Assembly: GCF_030408415.1 (NCBI RefSeq)
Contig: NZ_CP046976.1
Coordinates: 310,001-374,000, forward strand
From: Corynebacterium appendicis CIP 107643
Lineage (GTDB): Bacteria; Actinomycetota; Actinomycetes; Mycobacteriales; Mycobacteriaceae
Direction of reading: 5' to 3'
DNA: 64,000 nt
Positions 27,066 to 37,122 of this stretch are shown in pieces. The translations under genes were made by a program, and so were the position numbers. Every line of letters begins with the position of its first letter. Within the stretch, counting starts at the first letter, position 1. Under the pieces are notes generated by a model. It searched no databases. It worked only from the letters and a program-made list of their open reading frames with translations, and was not told where the DNA came from.

Positions 27066-28390
27066 TATAGCCCCCGGATGAGGTCGAAAATGCCGGTGAT
27101 CTTCACCGCGAGCGGGATGACGGCGATGATCGCGGCGGCTTCAGCGCGCTCGAGCCAGACGAGCGTGGTCGGCTCGAGGTCGGGCACGCGGGCGGCCCAG
27201 AGCGCGGCGGTAGCGGCACCCAGCGCGGTGAGTCCGGCGGCGACGAACAGTGCCGGGTGGGCACCGTCAGTGACGGCGACTGCCGCGACACCGCAGGTGA
27301 GCGCCATCATTGCGGTGCCGCCCAAGCTGAGCCGCGGAACCGTGTCGTGGTGGCGCGACGCGTGGACGATGAGCGCGCCTGCCACGCACAGGCACAGAGC
27401 GAAGACCCACCCGCCGCCGGAACGTGCGAGAGCGATGAGCGCCGGAATGACGCAGAACGCGGCGGCGACGCTGATACCTGCAGTGATCGCGCGGGCGGCC
27501 GCGGAACGCGCGTCGACATCGTCCTGGTAATCGTCCGCGATTCCGAATTCCTGGCCGGCGGTGGGGACGCGCGGAATGCGCAGGCCCGCCGCGCGTGTGG
27601 CGGCCGACGGCGTGAGCATGACCGCGGCGATCCCGGCGAGTACAACCGCCGCGGAGGGCGCCTCCGGCGCGGGCAACCACACCGCGAAAGACCCGCAGGC
27701 GACGAGGAGCGCACTGGTGAACACCGCGGCTGTGGTGCGCGGGCCGGCAAGACCGAGCACCGCCCCGCCGGCGGTGAGCGCGGCGGCGATCACGCACGCC
27801 GTCAACGCGCCGAAGGCGAGATCGGTGGCGGGCGGCCAGGATCCGGTTTCGTCCTGGAATCCGCTCACCCACGCGCCGCAGACGGCGCTGGCGGCAAGAA
27901 CTGCGGCCGGAAAGACGGTGCGGGACCGGGCCGCCGCAGCCACGACGATCAGAACTAATGCCACAACGGCAGCACCCGTTAGCGGAGTGGAAAGGGCGGT
28001 GGCGAGAATTCCGGCGGCGGCCGCACCGGCGAAGGTCGCGGCGGTGTCGATGCCGGAATGCGTGGTGGCCGCAGCCGTCGCCGCCAAGGATTCAGCGGCG
28101 TCGCGCACCACCGGAGGATCGACCGGTTCGTGCGGGCGCAGCGCGAGGACTTGGCCGTCGCGGAGCCGCATATTGTGCAGCGGAACATGCGGGTCCAACG
28201 GTGCGCCCGCCGCGGTGGCGAATTCCCACGGCCGGTTTGTCTGCGGCAGTTCAATGAGCCGCGCCAGCTCAGGCAGAACTTCGCTGAAGGTGGATGACGT
28301 GGGCAGACTCACGTCCACGGAACGGTAGAACGGTGCGGCGCTGATGCGCGCGGTTACACGGACAACATGATGGGTCGACGCAGCGACCAT
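27065..28390 (-). CDS. eccD4: Type VII secretion integral membrane protein EccD
   Basis: 441 aa. A ubiquitin-like cytoplasmic domain covers residues 1-~85 ('HHVVRVTARI' to 'RDGQVLALRPHEP'), followed by about eleven membrane helices. EccD forms the membrane channel scaffold of the ESX complex. ATG 28390 with GGGGG upstream was chosen; a longer frame from 28438 adds 16 residues that do not look conserved. It is coupled to mycP by a one-base overlap and runs divergently from eccC. Confidence 0.92.
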   Translation of the reverse strand: MVAASTHHVVRVTARISAAPFYRSVDVSLPTSSTFSEVLPELARLIELPQTNRPWEFATAAGAPLDPHVPLHNMRLRDGQVLALRPHEPVDPPVVRDAAESLAATAAATTHSGIDTAATFAGAAAAGILATALSTPLTGAAVVALVLIVVAAAARSRTVFPAAVLAASAVCGAWVSGFQDETGSWPPATDLAFGALTACVIAAALTAGGAVLGLAGPRTTAAVFTSALLVACGSFAVWLPAPEAPSAAVVLAGIAAVMLTPSAATRAAGLRIPRVPTAGQEFGIADDYQDDVDARSAAARAITAGISVAAAFCVIPALIALARSGGGWVFALCLCVAGALIVHASRHHDTVPRLSLGGTAMMALTCGVAAVAVTDGAHPALFVAAGLTALGAATAALWAARVPDLEPTTLVWLERAEAAAIIAVIPLAVKITGIFDLIRGL

Positions 28391-28462
28391 GATTCCCCCC
28401 GGATTCAAAATGGTTGTTGCCTGCCAGTGTGCACCCAAATGCGGGCGAACGGGGGACTTCGA

Positions 28463-28480
28463 TGTCTACTTCAGTAGACA
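28463..28480. promoter_or_regulatory. Perfect dyad between eccD and eccC
   Basis: TGTCTACT and AGTAGACA form an 8-bp inverted repeat with a 2-bp centre in the divergent promoter region of the ESX-4 locus. It looks like an operator for a dimeric regulator and has no T run. The regulator is not known. Confidence 0.5.
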
Positions 28481-28656
28481 ATGAGCCTTTTCGCTGCGCG
28501 CGGGGCGGGAATTTTGCCTAAGCTTCGGAAACAACGACGCACCGCCACGCTGTGGTGGGCTGGCACGCCGGGGGGCTGTCTGGCCGTAGCCGCGCATGCG
28601 GGCACGACGATAGAGCGTGGGGCGCGTTGATTCTCAGGGGGAGGGAGAAATCACGA

Positions 28657-31600
28657 ATGTTGGGGCTCGACAACGACCCAGTCCAAGCGCCGCCGGCGCC
28701 AGGAACAGCTGCGGAGGCGGCACCGCCGCTGCCGACGGGGCAGCTCGAGGCAGAAAGCGTGCCGCAGGCGGTGCGCAAACCGCCCGAGCCTCTCATGCGC
28801 ATCATCATGCCGGTGGTGATGGTCGCCGCGATCGGCGCGATGGTGGCCATCTTCGCGCTCAGCGGGCGGGGGATCAGCCCGATGATGATGGTCTTCCCGC
28901 TCATGATGATCATGGGTCTTCTGACCACCTTGAACCCGCCGGAAAAGGCGGGCGATATCGATGAATCGCGCCGGGTGTACCTGCGCCACCTAGACGCCTT
29001 GGCGGCGCGCGCCCGGGGCAACGCGGCGCAGCAGCGCCAGCACGTGGAGTACTTCCATCCGCACCCGGAGCACCTGGTCAACGCGGTGGATGCGGAACGG
29101 GTGTGGGAGAGAACGAGTACCGACCCGCGGGCATTCGAAGTGCGCGTGGGCACGGGGAAGTCGTCGCTGTGCACACCGGTGGAGGTCGCGGACCCGGGCT
29201 CGCCAGAGGACCTCGACCCGGTGTGCGCGGTGAGCCTGCGCCGCACGGTCGCGGCGGTGAGCGTGGTGCCGCACATGCCGATCGTGATCCAGTTGAAGGC
29301 GTTCCCGTTGCTCACCCTCGCCGGCCCGCGGGCGCACGAGACTGCGCGGTCGATCGTGGCTCAGCTGGCGTTCTTCCACGGGCCGGAGGCCGTCGGCCTG
29401 GAGATCAATATCGCCGGGCTAGAGGTTGCGAAGTGGCTGCCGCACACCCGCGAGCCAGGGGATACCGACTTCACCGTCGCGGTGGTGGACGCGAATTCGC
29501 CGAAAGCCGTGGCGTACGGGGAAGCGGACTGCGTCATCGCCGTCAGTGAGGACCCGGATGCGTTCGTGCACGACGATGCGCTTCATTTGCTGTGCGGCGA
29601 CGACATCGAGGCCGTGACCACCTCGGGCGTGGAGCGCCTCGGCACGGCTGACCCCTTCAGTGTCGGTGCCGCCGAATTCATCTACCGCAACCTGGCGTTC
29701 TACCGGCGCCCGGATAACGGCAGCGGGAACACATCCCGCGGCGGCGGGCTACTAGATTTGCTGGGCATCGATGACATCGACCACCTTGCCGGGCCGTCGA
29801 TGTGGCCGGGGCGCGAGGGCAGCCGCCAGCGCCTCACCGTCCCGATCGGTGTCGACCCGGACGGCGCGCCCGTCTACCTCGACCTCAAAGAATCCGCGCA
29901 CGGCGGGATGGGTCCGCACGGGCTGTGCATCGGTGCGACGGGATCCGGAAAATCAGAACTTTTAAGAACACTCGTCGTGGCGCTCGCTGCGACGCATTCG
30001 CCAGACGAGCTGAATTTGGTTCTCGTCGATTTCAAGGGCGGCGCGACCTTCCTCGGCTGTGAGGGTTTGCCGCACACCTCCGCCGTGATCACCAACCTCG
30101 AGGACGAGGCAGTGCTGGTAGAGCGCATGTACGACGCCATCTCGGGCGAGATGAACCGTCGCCAGGGGCTGCTCCGTGCGGCGGGAAACTTCGCCAATAT
30201 CACCGATTACAACGCTGCACGGGAGAGCACCCGGCCGGACTTGGATCCGCTGCCGTCGCTGGTCATCGTGGTCGACGAGTTCTCCGAGCTGCTCGGCCAG
30301 CACCCGAACTTCGCTGACCTCTTCGTCGCGGTCGGCCGCCTGGGCCGCTCGCTCGGCGTGCACCTCCTGCTCGCCTCGCAGCGCCTCGAGGAGGGCAAGC
30401 TGCGCGGGTTGGATTCACACCTGTCGTACCGGATCGGCCTCCGCACATTCTCCGCGGCCGAGTCGCGGCAGGTCCTCGGAGTCGCGGATGCGTACGAGCT
30501 GCCCGCAGACCCGGGTGCGGGCTACATCAAAACGGCGTCGACGCAGCTCACGCGATTCAAAGCGTCGTATGTCTCGGGTCCACTCATGCGCCCAGTGGAG
30601 ACCTCGAGCCCGCGGCTAGCACCCCAGGTGAGGCTCTTCGAAGGATGGGACGATATCGACGAACCAGCCGCGGCCCCGAGCATCCCGGACCCGTCGACGA
30701 CGCTGCTTGCGGAGGTCGTCGCCGCGGCACAGCAGACAGCGTCGGCGCGCGGCCAGAGCGCGCACACCGTGTGGCTTCCGCCGTTGCCGTCGCGTGTGGG
30801 GCTGCCGGCGGTCTGCGAGGAGATCGGGGAGCTCAAAGCGAGCATCGGGCTTATAGACGACCCGTACCACCAGCGCCAGCACCCCCTCACCATCGATTTG
30901 GGTGTTTCAGGCGGGCATGTGGCGTTGGCTGGCGGACCGCAGACCGGCAAGTCGATGGCGGTGTGGACGATCGTCTCTTCGCTGGCAGCCACCCACACCA
31001 CCGAGCAGATCGGCTTCTACGTCATCGACGCCGGTGGCGGCGATTCGGAGGTGCTCGAAACCCTGCCCCATGTCGCCGGTGTGGCCGGGCGCAACGACGA
31101 GGAAAAGGTGAGAAGGGTGGTGGATGAGGTGCTGGGGATCGTCGATAGGCGGCGTGCGTTCCCCGCGCGGACCGTGCTGGTCGTGGACGGCTGGCACTCG
31201 CTCACCGCAGCCGATTCGAAGCTGGAGGACGTCAAGGACGCGCTGGCCTCGATCGCCGCGGAAGGCCCGGCTGCGGGCGTGCACCTAGTTGTGACCACGC
31301 AGCGGTGGAATGCGATCCGGCCGAATGTGCGCGACCTGATCGGCACCCGCGTGGAGCTCAAGCTCACCGAGCCGATGGATTCGCTGCTGGATAGAAAATT
31401 GCAGGAAAAGCTGCCCGTCGCGCCGGGCCGAGGAATCACCGCCGCGGGAAAGAGCATGCTCGTGGCGGCGACATCGAAGGAAGACATCGCGCATATCGCG
31501 GCGCAGGCGGCGGGCCAGACGCCGGTGCCGGAGCTGAAGGTCTTGCCGACGCGCATCGCCGTCGACGAGCTTGTCCCGCTGGTGCCGGCGGAGCGGCGCG

Positions 31601-32301
31601 GCCGCATTGTGCTCGGCATCGGCGGTCGCGACGTGGGACCTGTTACCCACGACCGTCAGCACCTGCTCGCCGTCGGTGCGTCGGGGTCGGGCAAGTCGAC
31701 GCTGGTGGAAACCGCGATTGGCGCACTGTCGGCGATGCCGCGCGAGCGCGCCCGCATGGTGCTGATTGACCCGCGGCGCACCCACCTGGTGCACGCCGAT
31801 CACCCGATGGTGGCGGCGTACGGCGGCTCGACCGACGCGGCGAAAGCGGCTGTTACCGATACCGCGACTACGCTGACCAGCCGTCTTCCCGGGCCTGGTA
31901 TCACGGCGGAACAGCTCGCCGCCCGCAGCTGGTGGGACGGCCCCGATATCTATGTGGTCATCGACGACCTCGAGCTGGTCGGAGACGACAACCTCCGGCC
32001 GCTCGTGCCGCTTATTCCGCACGCGCACGACATCGGCCTGCACATCATCGCCGCGCGCAAATTCGGCGGCACCGGCCGCGCGCTGCTCGCGCCGTTCCTC
32101 AGCACGCTCAAAGACCAGCTGCCCGATGTCGTGCTCTTCTCCGGCACCAAAGACGAAGGCGCGCTCTTCGGTGTGCGCCCGCTGCCGCTGCGCCCCGGCC
32201 GCGGCATTTTCGTCCGCGACAACGAACAATTCGGCCCCATCCACATCGCGCACAACGCGCTTATCGACGCTTCCGCTCCGACCCCTGAGGAGACCCCATG
32301 A
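28657..32301 (+). CDS. eccC4: Type VII secretion ATPase EccC (FtsK/SpoIIIE type)
   Basis: 1214 aa. Two membrane helices (residues ~47-68 and 75-92) are followed by three ATPase domains. Walker A motifs are at about residue 426 ('GATGSGKSELL'), 758 ('GGPQTGKSMAV') and 1006 ('GASGSGKSTLV'); the first has a matching Walker B, 'SLVIVVDEFSELL'. EccC recognises WXG100 substrates and drives secretion. The three domains are fused in one protein, as in other ESX-4 systems. ATG 28657 has a GGGAGGG site; the frame is open upstream from 28552. The stop overlaps the next gene (ATGA). Confidence 0.95.
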   Translation: MLGLDNDPVQAPPAPGTAAEAAPPLPTGQLEAESVPQAVRKPPEPLMRIIMPVVMVAAIGAMVAIFALSGRGISPMMMVFPLMMIMGLLTTLNPPEKAGDIDESRRVYLRHLDALAARARGNAAQQRQHVEYFHPHPEHLVNAVDAERVWERTSTDPRAFEVRVGTGKSSLCTPVEVADPGSPEDLDPVCAVSLRRTVAAVSVVPHMPIVIQLKAFPLLTLAGPRAHETARSIVAQLAFFHGPEAVGLEINIAGLEVAKWLPHTREPGDTDFTVAVVDANSPKAVAYGEADCVIAVSEDPDAFVHDDALHLLCGDDIEAVTTSGVERLGTADPFSVGAAEFIYRNLAFYRRPDNGSGNTSRGGGLLDLLGIDDIDHLAGPSMWPGREGSRQRLTVPIGVDPDGAPVYLDLKESAHGGMGPHGLCIGATGSGKSELLRTLVVALAATHSPDELNLVLVDFKGGATFLGCEGLPHTSAVITNLEDEAVLVERMYDAISGEMNRRQGLLRAAGNFANITDYNAARESTRPDLDPLPSLVIVVDEFSELLGQHPNFADLFVAVGRLGRSLGVHLLLASQRLEEGKLRGLDSHLSYRIGLRTFSAAESRQVLGVADAYELPADPGAGYIKTASTQLTRFKASYVSGPLMRPVETSSPRLAPQVRLFEGWDDIDEPAAAPSIPDPSTTLLAEVVAAAQQTASARGQSAHTVWLPPLPSRVGLPAVCEEIGELKASIGLIDDPYHQRQHPLTIDLGVSGGHVALAGGPQTGKSMAVWTIVSSLAATHTTEQIGFYVIDAGGGDSEVLETLPHVAGVAGRNDEEKVRRVVDEVLGIVDRRRAFPARTVLVVDGWHSLTAADSKLEDVKDALASIAAEGPAAGVHLVVTTQRWNAIRPNVRDLIGTRVELKLTEPMDSLLDRKLQEKLPVAPGRGITAAGKSMLVAATSKEDIAHIAAQAAGQTPVPELKVLPTRIAVDELVPLVPAERRGRIVLGIGGRDVGPVTHDRQHLLAVGASGSGKSTLVETAIGALSAMPRERARMVLIDPRRTHLVHADHPMVAAYGGSTDAAKAAVTDTATTLTSRLPGPGITAEQLAARSWWDGPDIYVVIDDLELVGDDNLRPLVPLIPHAHDIGLHIIAARKFGGTGRALLAPFLSTLKDQLPDVVLFSGTKDEGALFGVRPLPLRPGRGIFVRDNEQFGPIHIAHNALIDASAPTPEETP

Positions 32302-33341
32302 CCACCACCGATGTCGCGGGCCGTCTCGCCGGCACCCCTTCCAAACCTGGCGGCGCCCTGCTGACTGTCACCGTCGACGACGAATGCATAGTCTTTTCCG
32401 GCCTCGCCAATGTGCACCGCTACGACCAGCCGTCCGCCGGCGAAATCGTCTCCTATATCCGCAGCGTGCTCGGCGAGAACCCCCAGTGGGCGCCCGTGCA
32501 CCTCGTCGCGGAGGAAGCCGAACTGACGCGTCTCGTCCAGGCATTCGGCGACTACGAAGTGGAGCTGACGTGCGAGACGCTGGACGGCGAAGATGACGAT
32601 TCTTCCGGCGCGGGCGATGACACCGACACCCATCCCGCGACCACCGAATGGGAAGAGGTCGGAGAGATCGCCGTGCGCCGCCCGGTTCTGGAGCCGCGCC
32701 GCCGCGAACGCTTCGGCACCTCCGGCTATCTGCTCGTGGGCGTGGTGGCACTCGTCGCCGCAGTGTGCGCGGCAACCATCTGGTTCGTCGCCGGGCGGGG
32801 CAGCGGCGCTGAAGCAAATGTCGACGGGATTGGCGCCGCGCCGCCGGAAAGATCGGAGGATGCTGTGTTGCCCGCGGACATGCTGGGGGACGAGCCGGAG
32901 GGCGAACCCGCGGATGATCCGGAACCCGAGCAGCCGAAAATGGAGAAGGTCACCCTCGAACAGGACGGGCTGAGCGTGGAGCTGCCCGTCGGCTTCCACC
33001 TGGAGCCCGACGGCGATATGTGGCGCGCCACCGGGCCGGACCCGGACTTCCGGCTGCAGCTCGCCGTGGATCCGCTCTACGGCGTGCCGCCCGAAGACGT
33101 CATGAGACAGGTGCAAAAAGACATTGAGGACGACCCGGAGCTTCACCACACCGAAAGTGACGAGACGGGCGTCCGCTACGAGCACGCGCTGCCGGACGGC
33201 TCCCACGCCCTTTGGTCCACCTGGACCGATCGCGACGTGCAGATTTCCATTGGCTGCCACACCCGCACCGCGCCCACCACCGTCCAACTTGCCACCTGCA
33301 CCATGGCCAACGAATCCGCGCGCTTCACCCCGCCCGGCTAA
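32298..33341 (+). CDS. Type VII secretion-associated protein, Rv3446c family
   Basis: 347 aa. The N-terminal half is a soluble domain (residues 1-~115), followed by one membrane helix at ~142-166 ('YLLVGVVALVAAVCAATIWF'), an acidic Glu/Pro/Asp stretch and a C-terminal extracytoplasmic domain (from ~215). It lies between eccC and the WXG100 genes, exactly as Rv3446c does in the M. tuberculosis ESX-4 locus, and fits that T7SS-associated family. Its role is not established. The start overlaps the eccC stop by 4 bp. Confidence 0.8.
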   Translation: MTTTDVAGRLAGTPSKPGGALLTVTVDDECIVFSGLANVHRYDQPSAGEIVSYIRSVLGENPQWAPVHLVAEEAELTRLVQAFGDYEVELTCETLDGEDDDSSGAGDDTDTHPATTEWEEVGEIAVRRPVLEPRRRERFGTSGYLLVGVVALVAAVCAATIWFVAGRGSGAEANVDGIGAAPPERSEDAVLPADMLGDEPEGEPADDPEPEQPKMEKVTLEQDGLSVELPVGFHLEPDGDMWRATGPDPDFRLQLAVDPLYGVPPEDVMRQVQKDIEDDPELHHTESDETGVRYEHALPDGSHALWSTWTDRDVQISIGCHTRTAPTTVQLATCTMANESARFTPPG

Positions 33342-33354
33342 GGCGTTTCAAAAA

Positions 33355-33399
33355 GTTTCGGTCCGAAGGGAACCGAAACAGGGTGAAGGGTAGTCCAAT
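33355..33399 (+). promoter_or_regulatory. ECF-like promoter / dyad before the WXG100 genes
   Basis: GTTTCGGT (33355-33362) and ACCGAAAC (33372-33379) form an inverted repeat. Its right arm contains GGAACC (33369-33374), a typical -35 of ECF sigma factors, and AGTCCAATA (33392-33400) follows about 18 bp later as a possible -10. The same arrangement is found at 37123-37163, so these are probably two promoters of one regulon. Confidence 0.5.
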
Positions 33400-33482
33400 A
33401 AGGGTGGAAAGGTCATTCGCGGCGCAACGCCGCAGACCACGTCCACATTCTTTTCACACACAACACAATCGGGGGAGGAAAC

Positions 33483-33806
33483 ATGAGCACCGCTCAGTTC
33501 CGTACAGAAGCCGACGTCATGCGAAACGCGGCTAACAACGTAGACGACACCAACGACTCGGTCAACGCCGAGCTCAACCGCCTTCAGGATGTCGCGCAGT
33601 CCACGCGCGACTACTGGTCCGGCAGCGCGCAGGCCAGCTTCGACGACTTGATGGTCCGCTTCGACGATGCGGAGCGCCGCCTGAGCGAAGCGCTCGGCGA
33701 CATCGCGTCCAATATCCGAGACAACGCCAGCAATTTCGAAGACGTCGACGCGACCAATTCCGACGCATTCGCCAATATCGCACCTGCCGGCGGCCTCGTG
33801 CTGTAG
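33483..33806 (+). CDS. esxU: WXG100 family protein, EsxU-like
   Basis: 107 aa. It has a helical hairpin with the W-S-G turn at about residues 41-43 ('DYWSGSAQASFDDL'). Partners of this type are secreted as a heterodimer by the ESX system; here the partner is the next gene. The 'NIAPAGGLVL' tail is hydrophobic rather than the usual YxxxD/E signal. The ribosome site GGGGGAGG is strong. Its place matches esxU (Rv3445c). Confidence 0.88.
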   Translation: MSTAQFRTEADVMRNAANNVDDTNDSVNAELNRLQDVAQSTRDYWSGSAQASFDDLMVRFDDAERRLSEALGDIASNIRDNASNFEDVDATNSDAFANIAPAGGLVL

Positions 33807-33892
33807 CTCACCGCAGCGTACGGCGGCAGCACGAACAACAGACACCACCACACACGAACACACACCGACCTGACACACAAGGAGAACACACT

Positions 33893-34180
33893 GTGACAGT
33901 GATCAAGTACGGCTTCGGCTCGCTGGCCGACGCCGCCACCGACATCGAGACCTCGTCCCGCAACATCGGCAACCAGTTGGAAGACCTCAAGAACTCGCTC
34001 AAGCCGATGGTCGCTTCCTGGGAGGGCGAAGCGTCCGACCGCTACCAGGAGCACCAGGCCAAGTGGGACACCGCGGCGCAGGATCTCAACGACATCCTGT
34101 CCACCATCGGCCGCGCTGTCGAGGACGGCAACAACCGCATGCAGTCCGTCAACACCGCAGCCGCCAACAGCTGGGGCTAG
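33893..34180 (+). CDS. esxT: WXG100 family protein, EsxT-like
   Basis: 95 aa from GTG 33893 (AAGGAGAA upstream). The W-E-G turn is at about residues 43-45 ('VASWEGEASDRYQEHQAKW'), with two long amphipathic helices on either side. It would pair with the EsxU-like protein as secreted ESX-4 substrate. It is the last gene of the secretion locus, followed by a long hairpin region. Confidence 0.9.
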   Translation: MTVIKYGFGSLADAATDIETSSRNIGNQLEDLKNSLKPMVASWEGEASDRYQEHQAKWDTAAQDLNDILSTIGRAVEDGNNRMQSVNTAAANSWG

Positions 34181-34619
34181 AAGGGAGACAAACTAAGACG
34201 TAGACCAACATCAACTCCGACGCTCACTGAGGCAGCGGGCCCGTCTTTCACACACCCAGCACCCCTGCAGGGCAGACGCGGCTTTGGGCCCGCACCGCGT
34301 GAGCATTTCTATCCCCAGTGCGTGCGCACCACCTTGGGCGGGTGGTGCGCACGTCTTTGTCGTGCAGTCCGCGCAGCACACACCGGGCACCGGAGTGCAA
34401 GTCCGCGTTTTGGTGTCTGCCCACGGCGTGCTCTAAGGTTTAAGGCCTGTGTGTTTCACCCGTCGTGGATGAACCATGCCCGCCGCACCCGCGGCGCGCT
34501 GTTCAGCGTTCATCTCCGGGCCGCCCCACCGGGTCTCCACCGGCCGCCGGAACAGGGGAGGGAAAGGTTGAGCGCACCATGGCCGGCAGCCTCTAGATAA
34601 AGACTTCAAGGAGTCATAC
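34181..34619 (+). other. Gene-free stretch: hairpins, terminator and rplM leader
   Basis: No coding sequence is seen. GCGGGCCC (about 34237) and GGGCCCGC (about 34286) can pair over a 41-nt loop. The strong terminator of the secretion locus follows at 34322-34352. The remaining ~260 bp form the rplM leader, which is GC-rich with several possible stems and ends in AAGGAG 6 nt before ATG 34620. Confidence 0.5.
34322..34358 (+). terminator. Terminator between esxT and rplM
   Basis: A perfect 12-bp stem, GTGCGCACCACC/GGTGGTGCGCAC, with a 7-nt loop is followed by GTCTTTGT. It separates the secretion locus from the rplM-rpsI operon. Confidence 0.85.
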
Positions 34620-35063
34620 ATGTCTACCTACCACCCGAAGAGCGGTGACATTACCCGCAAGTGGTACGTCGTCGACGCTACCGACGTGGTGCTGGGCAAG
34701 CTTGCTTCCACCGTCGCAGACCTGCTGCGCGGTAAGCACAAGCCGCAGTACGCGCCGAACGCCGACACCGGCGACCACGTCATTGTCATCAATGCCGACA
34801 AGGTCCACATTTCGTCCAACAAGCGCGACCGCGAGATGCGCTACCGCCACTCCGGTTACCCGGGTGGTCTGAAGTCCATCACCCTGGGTCGCGCTCTCGA
34901 CGAGCGTTCGGACCGCGTGATCGAAGAGGCTGTGAAGGGCATGATGCCGCACAACCGCCTCTCCCGTCAGTCCATCAAGAAGCTTCACGTTTACACCGGC
35001 TCCGAGCACCCGCACGAGTCGCAGAAGCCCGAGAACTTCGAGTTTAAGCAGGTGTCGCAGTAA
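34620..35063 (+). CDS. rplM: 50S ribosomal protein L13
   Basis: 147 aa, full length. L13 is an early assembly protein of the 50S subunit. The motifs '[17 protein letters not shown]' and 'MLP-like' [18 protein letters not shown] are standard, and the end '[14 protein letters not shown]' is conserved. Its stop overlaps the rpsI start (TAATG), the usual L13-S9 pair. Confidence 0.97.
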   Translation: MSTYHPKSGDITRKWYVVDATDVVLGKLASTVADLLRGKHKPQYAPNADTGDHVIVINADKVHISSNKRDREMRYRHSGYPGGLKSITLGRALDERSDRVIEEAVKGMMPHNRLSRQSIKKLHVYTGSEHPHESQKPENFEFKQVSQ

Positions 35064-35638
35064 TGACCGAGCCGAACAACATCACCGAAGAGACCACGAA
35101 CGCCGCTGATCAGACTGAGGGCGTCGAGGCAACCCAGACCGACATTGACGCAGCTACCGCCGCCACCGAGGAGTTCAACTACACCATCGGTGACGCCGTC
35201 GCTGGCGAGGACGACGCTCAGGACGAGGCTGTCGAGGCTCCCGTTTACCACGAAGGTCCGATCCAGACCGTCGGTCGCCGTAAGCGCGCCATCGCACGCG
35301 TGACTGTCGTCGAGGGCGAGGGCAAGATCATTGTCAACGGCCGCGAGTTCGAGGATTACTTCCCGAACAAGCTGCACCAGCAGGACATCCTGTCCCCGCT
35401 GACACTGCTCGAGCGCGACAGCCAGTTCGACATCAAGGCGAACATCAACGGCGGCGGCCCGACCGGCCAGGCCGGCGCACTGCGTCTGGCTATCGCCCGC
35501 GCGCTGAACATCTACAATCCGGCTGAGCGCCCGACCCTCAAGAAGGCTGGCTACCTCACTCGTGACGCCCGTGCCGTGGAGCGCAAGAAGGCTGGTCTAC
35601 ACAAGGCCCGTCGCGCACCGCAGTACTCCAAGCGTTAA
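35063..35638 (+). CDS. rpsI: 30S ribosomal protein S9
   Basis: 191 aa. The S9 domain is at residues ~70-191 ('[21 protein letters not shown]' region to '[10 protein letters not shown]'); the C-terminal Lys-Arg reaches the P site. A ~65-residue acidic N-terminal extension rich in Thr, Glu and Ala precedes it, as in other corynebacterial S9 proteins. A strong terminator follows. Confidence 0.97.
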   Translation: MTEPNNITEETTNAADQTEGVEATQTDIDAATAATEEFNYTIGDAVAGEDDAQDEAVEAPVYHEGPIQTVGRRKRAIARVTVVEGEGKIIVNGREFEDYFPNKLHQQDILSPLTLLERDSQFDIKANINGGGPTGQAGALRLAIARALNIYNPAERPTLKKAGYLTRDARAVERKKAGLHKARRAPQYSKR

Positions 35639-35659
35639 TCGCTGCTGTACGCAGGCTTT

Positions 35660-35703
35660 ACACCGCTGCTCCCGCATGCTGGGAGCGGCGGTGTTTTGAT
35701 TTT
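35660..35703 (+). terminator. Terminator after rpsI
   Basis: ACACCGCTGCTCCC (35660-35673) pairs with GGGAGCGGCGGTGT (35681-35694), followed by TTTGATTTT. Confidence 0.88.
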
Positions 35704-35771
35704 CAGGGGTGGTCTGGAGCGGGCGAACCCTCACCGAGCGAAACACAGCGTGTACGGCATAATTGTCTTTC

Positions 35772-37115
35772 ATGACTCGACTGTTTGGTACTGACGGTGT
35801 GCGTGGACTCGCCAACGAAGCGCTGACGGCGCCGCTCGCCCTGAAACTGGGGCAGGCGGCGGCGACGGTGCTGACGCAGAATAGGCGTTCGGAGCAGCGG
35901 CGGCCCACGGCGATCATTGGGCGTGACCCGCGTGTGTCCGGCGAAATGCTCGCCGCGGCGATGGCGGCCGGAATGGCGTCGAAGGGGGTGGACGTGCTCA
36001 GCGTGGGTGTGATCCCGACTCCTGGTCTGGCGTATCTCACCGACGACTACGGGGCGGATATCGGTGTGATGATCTCCGCGTCGCACAACCCGATGCCGGA
36101 TAACGGCATCAAGTTCTTCTCCGCGGGCGGCAAGAAGCTCGCCGACGATGTGGAGGACGAGATTGAGCGCGCCATGGACGACCTGGACGAAGGTGGGCCG
36201 ACGGGCACCGGTATCGGACGCATTATCGAGGAATCCCCGGACGCTTACGACCGCTACCTGGAGCACCTCGCGGAGTCGGTGACGACATCGCTGGCGGGTA
36301 TTAAGGTCGTCGTGGACTGCGCGAACGGTGCGGCGTCGAAAATTGCCCCGGAGGCGTACGCCGCGGCGGGCGCGGAGGTCGTGGCGATCTTCAACGAGCC
36401 GAACGCGTACAACATCAACGACAATTCCGGCTCCACCCACATTGATCAGATCCAGAAGGCCGTCGTGGAGCACGCCGCCGACCTAGGGCTCGCCCACGAT
36501 GGCGATGCCGACCGCTGTCTGGCCGTCGATGCAGAGGGCAATGTGGTCGACGGCGACCAGATCATGGCGGTGCTGGCGCTGGGGATGAAGGAGAAGTCGT
36601 CGTTACGCGAAAATACGCTGGTGGCGACTGTGATGAGCAACCTTGGCCTGAAGCTTGCGATGCAGCGCGAAGGCATCGCGATGCGCGAGACCAAGGTCGG
36701 CGACCGCTACGTGCTCGAGGAGCTCAACGCCGGGGATTTCTCGCTCGGCGGCGAGCAGTCGGGCCACATTGTGGTGCCTGCGCGTGCGACGACGGGTGAC
36801 GGCACCTTGTCCGGCCTGCTCATCATGGAGCGCATGGCGGAGACGGGTAAGACGCTCAAGGAGCTCGCGAGCGTGATAACGGTGCTGCCGCAGGTCCTGA
36901 TCAACGTTCCGGTCTCCGACAAGTCGCTGATCCTGGACAACCAGGACGTCAAGGATGCCATCGCTGAGGCAGAAGAGAAGCTGGGCGCCGACGGCCGCGT
37001 GCTGCTGCGCCCGTCCGGCACAGAGGAGCTCTTCCGTGTCATGGTGGAGGCCTCCGAGGAGGAGCACGCCCGCAAGGTCGCGGGGCGTCTGGCTGCGGTG
37101 GTCGCCGCGGTGTAA
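35772..37115 (+). CDS. glmM: Phosphoglucosamine mutase
   Basis: 447 aa. It converts glucosamine-6-phosphate to glucosamine-1-phosphate for peptidoglycan precursors. The phosphoserine loop is '[12 protein letters not shown]' (Ser104), the metal loop '[11 protein letters not shown]', and the sugar loop 'GEQSGH'; the C-terminal phosphate loop '[12 protein letters not shown]' completes the set. CATAAT ends about 8 nt before ATG 35772, suggesting a leaderless transcript. The pathway partner glmS lies downstream. Confidence 0.96.
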   Translation: MTRLFGTDGVRGLANEALTAPLALKLGQAAATVLTQNRRSEQRRPTAIIGRDPRVSGEMLAAAMAAGMASKGVDVLSVGVIPTPGLAYLTDDYGADIGVMISASHNPMPDNGIKFFSAGGKKLADDVEDEIERAMDDLDEGGPTGTGIGRIIEESPDAYDRYLEHLAESVTTSLAGIKVVVDCANGAASKIAPEAYAAAGAEVVAIFNEPNAYNINDNSGSTHIDQIQKAVVEHAADLGLAHDGDADRCLAVDAEGNVVDGDQIMAVLALGMKEKSSLRENTLVATVMSNLGLKLAMQREGIAMRETKVGDRYVLEELNAGDFSLGGEQSGHIVVPARATTGDGTLSGLLIMERMAETGKTLKELASVITVLPQVLINVPVSDKSLILDNQDVKDAIAEAEEKLGADGRVLLRPSGTEELFRVMVEASEEEHARKVAGRLAAVVAAV

Positions 37116-37122
37116 ACAAATT

